Below, one piece after another: positions 61,109 to 64,000 of a stretch of DNA of 64,000 nucleotides. The translations under genes and the position numbers were made by a program. Position 1 is the first letter of the stretch. Every line of letters begins with the position of its first letter. The stretch is from Altererythrobacter lutimaris (lineage in GTDB: Bacteria > Pseudomonadota > Alphaproteobacteria > Sphingomonadales > Sphingomonadaceae): NCBI RefSeq assembly GCF_013371495.1, contig NZ_JABWTA010000001.1, positions 2,392,693-2,456,692 of the forward strand. Reading direction: 5' to 3'. The notes beneath the pieces were generated by a model. The model saw only the letters and a program-made list of their open reading frames with translations. It made no database searches and was not told the origin of the DNA.

Positions 61109-62536
61109 TTAAGCGAGCACGCTGTCTTTCTTGACCGTGATGACCTGCGGATAGGTAAATTCCTTGAGGCCATCCAGGCCATATTCCGCGCCAAAGCCTG
61201 ACTGCTTGTGCCCGCCAAACGGTGCGAAGGGCGACAGGTGCATATATTCGTTGATCCAGACCGTGCCTGTCTCAAGTTGCTCTGCAATCTCGACGCCCTT
61301 GTCCGTGTCGCTTGTCCAGACAGCGCCTGCGAGACCATATTCGGAATCGTTGGCACGCTGGATCACCTCATCCTCGGTTGAGAATTTGAGCAGCGGCATG
61401 ACGGGTCCGAACTGTTCTTCGGCAACAATCCGCGCGTCTTCTGGCGGGTTGTCCATGATCGTGACCGGCACGTAATAGCCCGTGCCTGACGGATCGGCAT
61501 CGCCGCCCAGCAGGAACTTGTAGCCATTGTCCTTCGCGTCTTCGATCAGCTCAAGCACGCGGTCATACTGCTTCTTGTTCTGGATCGGACCAATCGCTGT
61601 GCCTTGCTGCGAGCCGTCGCCGACTTTCACATTCTTTGCATATTCCACGATCGCTTCTGACAGCTCGTCATAAATGTCTTCGTGAATGTAGACACGCTTG
61701 GCAGCGACGCAGACCTGGCCTGCATTGGCAAAGCTTGACCAGAACAGTTGCTCCGCAACTTTCTTCGGATCGGCATCGGGCAGGACGATGGAAGCATCAT
61801 TGCCGCCCAACTCCAGCGTGATGCGTTTAAGGTCGCCTGCGGCACCTTCCATGATTTTCTTGCCGGTCGCGGTGGAGCCGGTGAACGTGATCTTGTCGAT
61901 ATCCGGATGACCGGTGATGAGCGGCCCGAGGCTGTCTTCGCCGGTAATGATGTTGACCGTGCCAGCCGGAACCTTGTCTGCGATCAGCTCTGCGATGCGC
62001 AGCGTCGTCAGCGGCGTGAAAGGCGACGGCTTCAAGACAATCGTGCAGCCGCTCATCAGCGCTGGCACGATCTTCTGGATCGCCATCATGACCGGGAAGT
62101 TCCACGGCACGATGCCGCCGACAACGCCCACCGGCACACGGCGCGTGCGGCTGTTGCGCTGCTCGCTGTCCTCGTTGATGACGTCTTCGAGCTTCAGCGT
62201 GGATTGCGCCTTGGCCATGCCCGCTGCACCGAAAATCTCGCCTTGAGCTTGCTCATGCGGCTTGCCCTGTTCGCTCGTCAGCAAGCGGAACAGTTCATCA
62301 GCGTTGTCCTTGATGGCTGCCGAGATCGCCATGCATACGGCTTGGCGTTCTTCGTGCGAGGTTTTCTTCCAGCTCTTGAACGCTTCGCGTGCGGCCGCAA
62401 CAGCACGATCCAGATCATCGCCAGTGCATGCTGGAACCTGGCCGATGACTTCCTCTGTTGCAGGATTGACGACATCCAGCCACTCGCCGGTCGTGACCAT
62501 CTCGCCATTAATCAGGTTCTTATATTGGGTAGCCAT
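61109..62536 (-). CDS. NAD-dependent aldehyde dehydrogenase (succinate-semialdehyde type)
   Basis: The 475-residue enzyme begins MATQYKNLINGEMVTTGEWLDVVNPATEEVIGQVP. Standard motifs are IVPWNFPVMMAIQKIVPALMSGCTIVLKPSPFTP, FTGSTATGKKIMEGA, the general-base Glu in LELGGNDASIVLPDAD, nucleophile Cys in NAGQVCVAAKRVYIHE and EEQFGPVMPLLKF. The pattern is close to broad-range or aminoaldehyde/succinate-semialdehyde-type dehydrogenases; an exact substrate is not justified. It has its own strong terminator and is divergent from mtnP. Confidence 0.9.
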   Translation of the reverse strand: MATQYKNLINGEMVTTGEWLDVVNPATEEVIGQVPACTGDDLDRAVAAAREAFKSWKKTSHEERQAVCMAISAAIKDNADELFRLLTSEQGKPHEQAQGEIFGAAGMAKAQSTLKLEDVINEDSEQRNSRTRRVPVGVVGGIVPWNFPVMMAIQKIVPALMSGCTIVLKPSPFTPLTTLRIAELIADKVPAGTVNIITGEDSLGPLITGHPDIDKITFTGSTATGKKIMEGAAGDLKRITLELGGNDASIVLPDADPKKVAEQLFWSSFANAGQVCVAAKRVYIHEDIYDELSEAIVEYAKNVKVGDGSQQGTAIGPIQNKKQYDRVLELIEDAKDNGYKFLLGGDADPSGTGYYVPVTIMDNPPEDARIVAEEQFGPVMPLLKFSTEDEVIQRANDSEYGLAGAVWTSDTDKGVEIAEQLETGTVWINEYMHLSPFAPFGGHKQSGFGAEYGLDGLKEFTYPQVITVKKDSVLA

Positions 62537-62674
62537 GGGAGCCTCTCTCTCGTGTCGATTCGCTTGAATTGCGGATTGCTGACAAGATGGAGATTGCGCG
62601 CCGCCTTGGCAAATGCATTTCGCCCAGAAACCTTTCTTGAGCAGAGAAACTCATTTCCGCAAGGCAAAGTGCAA

Positions 62675-62752
62675 GGTTAGGCAAAAACTAACCAAATCTT
62701 TGCCAAGTGCAGGCAAATCGCTTTAAACGCGACGAAAGCTCTGATCAGAGCT
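62675..62752. promoter_or_regulatory. Inverted repeats between the aldehyde dehydrogenase and mtnP
   Basis: GGTTAG-GCAAAAA-CTAACC (62675-62693) and the perfect 16-bp palindrome AGCTCTGATCAGAGCT (62737-62752) lie in the 246-bp divergent gap, with TTTGCC...GGCAAA between them. They are candidate operators for either gene. Confidence 0.5.
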
Positions 62753-62782
62753 GCCACTCAACTCTCTTTAGGGGCGCAATGC

Positions 62783-63655
62783 ATGACCAGCCCGTGGACA
62801 ATCGGGATTATCGGCGGATCGGGCCTCTACGCGCTGGAGGGGCTCGAAGACGAGCAATGGATCGCTATCGACACGCCTTGGGGCAAGCCTTCCGACGAGA
62901 TATTGTGCGGCCGCGTGGGCGATGTGCGGGTCCGTTTCCTGCCGCGTCATGGGCGCGGACATCCCATCCCCCCTACGGAAGTCAATGCACGTGCGAATAT
63001 CGACGCGCTCAAGCGGGCAGGGTGCACAGACATCATTGCCATTTCAGCAGTCGGCTCGTTGCGCGAGGAAATCGAGCCGGGCCGCTTTGCCGTCGTCGAG
63101 CAATTCATTGATCGCACCAAAGAGCGCGTGGACAGCTTTTACGGCAAAGGTTTTGTCGCGCATGTCTCCATGGCCGATCCTGTTTGCGAGCGCCTCTCGA
63201 AGAAACTGACGGATGCGATTGCTGCTGCCAAAGGGAAAATGGCGACCGGTGCGACTTACCTTGCCATGGAAGGTCCGCAATTCTCAACGCGTGCGGAAAG
63301 CCGGATGTATCGCCAATGGGGCGCGGATGTAATTGGAATGACCGCTCTGCCCGAAGCGCGGCTCGCACGCGAAGCGGAGCTGCCTTACGCGCTTGTCGGC
63401 ATGGTGACTGACTATGATTGCTGGCGCGAAGGCGATGCTGTCGACGTCACCCAGGTCGTCGAGCAGATGCAGTCCAATTCAAAACTCGCGCGCGATGTGG
63501 TGACGAACTTCCTGAAGAAGCTGCCCAAGAAACGCGCAGCCTCTCCGATTGATACAGCGCTGGATGATGCGATCATCACTGCGCCGGATCAGCATGATCC
63601 GAAACTGCTAGCCAAGCTTGATGCTGTCGCCGGGCGCTTGCTGAAAGCGGAGTAG
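62783..63655 (+). CDS. mtnP: S-methyl-5'-thioadenosine phosphorylase
   Basis: The 290-residue purine-nucleoside-phosphorylase-family enzyme starts WTIGIIGGSGLYALEGL, with FLPRHGRGHPIPPTEVNARANIDALK, AISAVGSLREEIEPG, YLAMEGPQFSTRAESRMYRQWGADVIGMT and ALVGMVTDYDCWRE, all typical of MTAP. It phosphorolyses methylthioadenosine to adenine and methylthioribose-1-phosphate in methionine salvage. Other salvage genes are not nearby. A slightly hydrophilic Lys-rich C-terminus is present. Confidence 0.93.
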   Translation: MTSPWTIGIIGGSGLYALEGLEDEQWIAIDTPWGKPSDEILCGRVGDVRVRFLPRHGRGHPIPPTEVNARANIDALKRAGCTDIIAISAVGSLREEIEPGRFAVVEQFIDRTKERVDSFYGKGFVAHVSMADPVCERLSKKLTDAIAAAKGKMATGATYLAMEGPQFSTRAESRMYRQWGADVIGMTALPEARLAREAELPYALVGMVTDYDCWREGDAVDVTQVVEQMQSNSKLARDVVTNFLKKLPKKRAASPIDTALDDAIITAPDQHDPKLLAKLDAVAGRLLKAE

Positions 63656-63665
63656 GCCGCAGAGC

Positions 63666-63998
63666 TTACGCTAGCGAGGCCAGATGCTCGTGGATCTCAG
63701 CCACGGGGACAACATCGCCGTACTTCGCGTTCATGTCGAACAGATTGGCCTCGTGCACCGCTTCGTGACGGTCACCGACAGCTTCTTTCGCCACAATCGG
63801 AATAAATCCATGCTGGCATGCATCCACGCAGGTCGCGCGCACGCAGCCGCTGGTTGAAAGCCCGGTGATGATCAGGCTGTCATTGCCATTGGCCGTGAGC
63901 GTTGAGGCGAGCGACGTGCCGAAAAACGCGCTCGCATATTGCTTGGAGATCACCAGCTCATCCTCGCGCGGGGCCAGCCCTTTGGGCCAAGCGCCCAT
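63666..63998 (-). CDS. Isochorismatase-family amidohydrolase, C-terminal part (cut by right edge)
   Basis: Only about 110 residues are visible; the frame runs off the right edge, so the N-terminal Asp of the triad is outside. The Lys (VISKQYASAFFGTSLAS) and catalytic Cys (TGLSTSGCVRATCVDACQHG) are present. The SGCVRATxVD pattern and EAVGDRHEAVHEANLFDMNAKYGDVVPV end resemble the product at 21815 and the N-carbamoylsarcosine amidase branch. It is convergent with mtnP, 10 bp apart. Confidence 0.85.
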   Translation of the reverse strand: MGAWPKGLAPREDELVISKQYASAFFGTSLASTLTANGNDSLIITGLSTSGCVRATCVDACQHGFIPIVAKEAVGDRHEAVHEANLFDMNAKYGDVVPVAEIHEHLASLA

Positions 63999-64000
63999 CG

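Noticed and set aside
61748..62680. 310-codon frame opposite the aldehyde dehydrogenase and extending into its promoter
   Set aside because: Composition is that of a mirrored frame; no start signal or family.

Overview
The window looks like the chromosome of a marine or aquatic alphaproteobacterium of the Sphingomonadales, most likely Erythrobacteraceae (Erythrobacter/Altererythrobacter type). The reasons are two TonB-dependent outer-membrane receptors, the metX-metW and hisC-tyrC blocks, a DUF6356 protein, an SDHAF4-like DUF1674 protein, hflK-hflC-degP followed by a class A PBP, moderately high GC, and very dense operons in which start and stop codons overlap as ATGA. No rRNA, CRISPR array or intact transposase was seen. 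One tRNA-Leu is present. Genus-level placement is inference from gene content, not from an alignment.

Layout. 0-2.1 kb: the end of a TonB receptor, a FadR/UxuR-type GntR regulator killed by in-frame stops, and a scrambled stretch that may hold an integrase remnant. 2.1-4.3 kb: a ZnuD-like zinc receptor behind a palindromic, Zur-box-like sequence. 4.4-9.0 kb: saccharopine-dehydrogenase-like oxidoreductase, MtfA-like peptidase, a cyclic-nucleotide-domain/thioredoxin-reductase-like fusion, and dcd. 9.2-29.1 kb: an unusual catabolic-looking island of 24 genes. 29-36 kb: DM13 protein, rsmB, DUF1674, cytochrome P450, hemH, an IorB-like molybdenum hydroxylase. 36-43.7 kb: mrp, hflK, hflC, degP, PBP1A, msrB. 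43.8-46 kb: GST, two small exported proteins, a VOC protein. 46-50 kb: metW, metX, hisC, tyrC. 50-54.5 kb: plsC-like, YdcF-like, ftsX, ftsE, and a zinc-ribbon protein with 26 Glu-Pro repeats. 54.7-61 kb: tRNA-Leu(GAG), nitroreductase/deiodinase-like protein, APC permease, an acyl-CoA dehydrogenase plus APH-type kinase pair, and an exported hydrolase. 61-64 kb: aldehyde dehydrogenase, mtnP, and an isochorismatase-family protein cut by the right edge.

The island is the most interesting part. It has three tight transcription units: a plus-strand unit 9224-14133 (methyltransferase 1, small partner 1, CopD-like membrane protein, Tat-exported amidase homologue without its catalytic Cys, DUF1330-type protein, YeiH exporter); a minus-strand unit 21640-14987 (alpha/beta hydrolase, calycin-like protein 1, divergent LeuC and LeuD, HMG-CoA-lyase family enzyme, class III CoA transferase, VOC lipoprotein); and a divergent plus-strand unit 21815-29146 (isochorismatase-family amidase, two PuuE-like deacetylases, aldehyde dehydrogenase, calycin-like protein 2, exported DUF1330-type protein, methyltransferase 2, small partner 2, MDR reductase). 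The methyltransferase, small-partner, DUF1330-type and calycin-like genes each occur twice. The palindrome TTGTCCGGACAA with the same right flank sits upstream of both the first and the divergent units, which suggests one regulon. The enzyme set fits opening of a cyclic amide or ureide, amide hydrolysis, aldehyde oxidation, hydratase isomerisation, CoA activation and aldol cleavage. The substrate is unknown and this reconstruction is inference.
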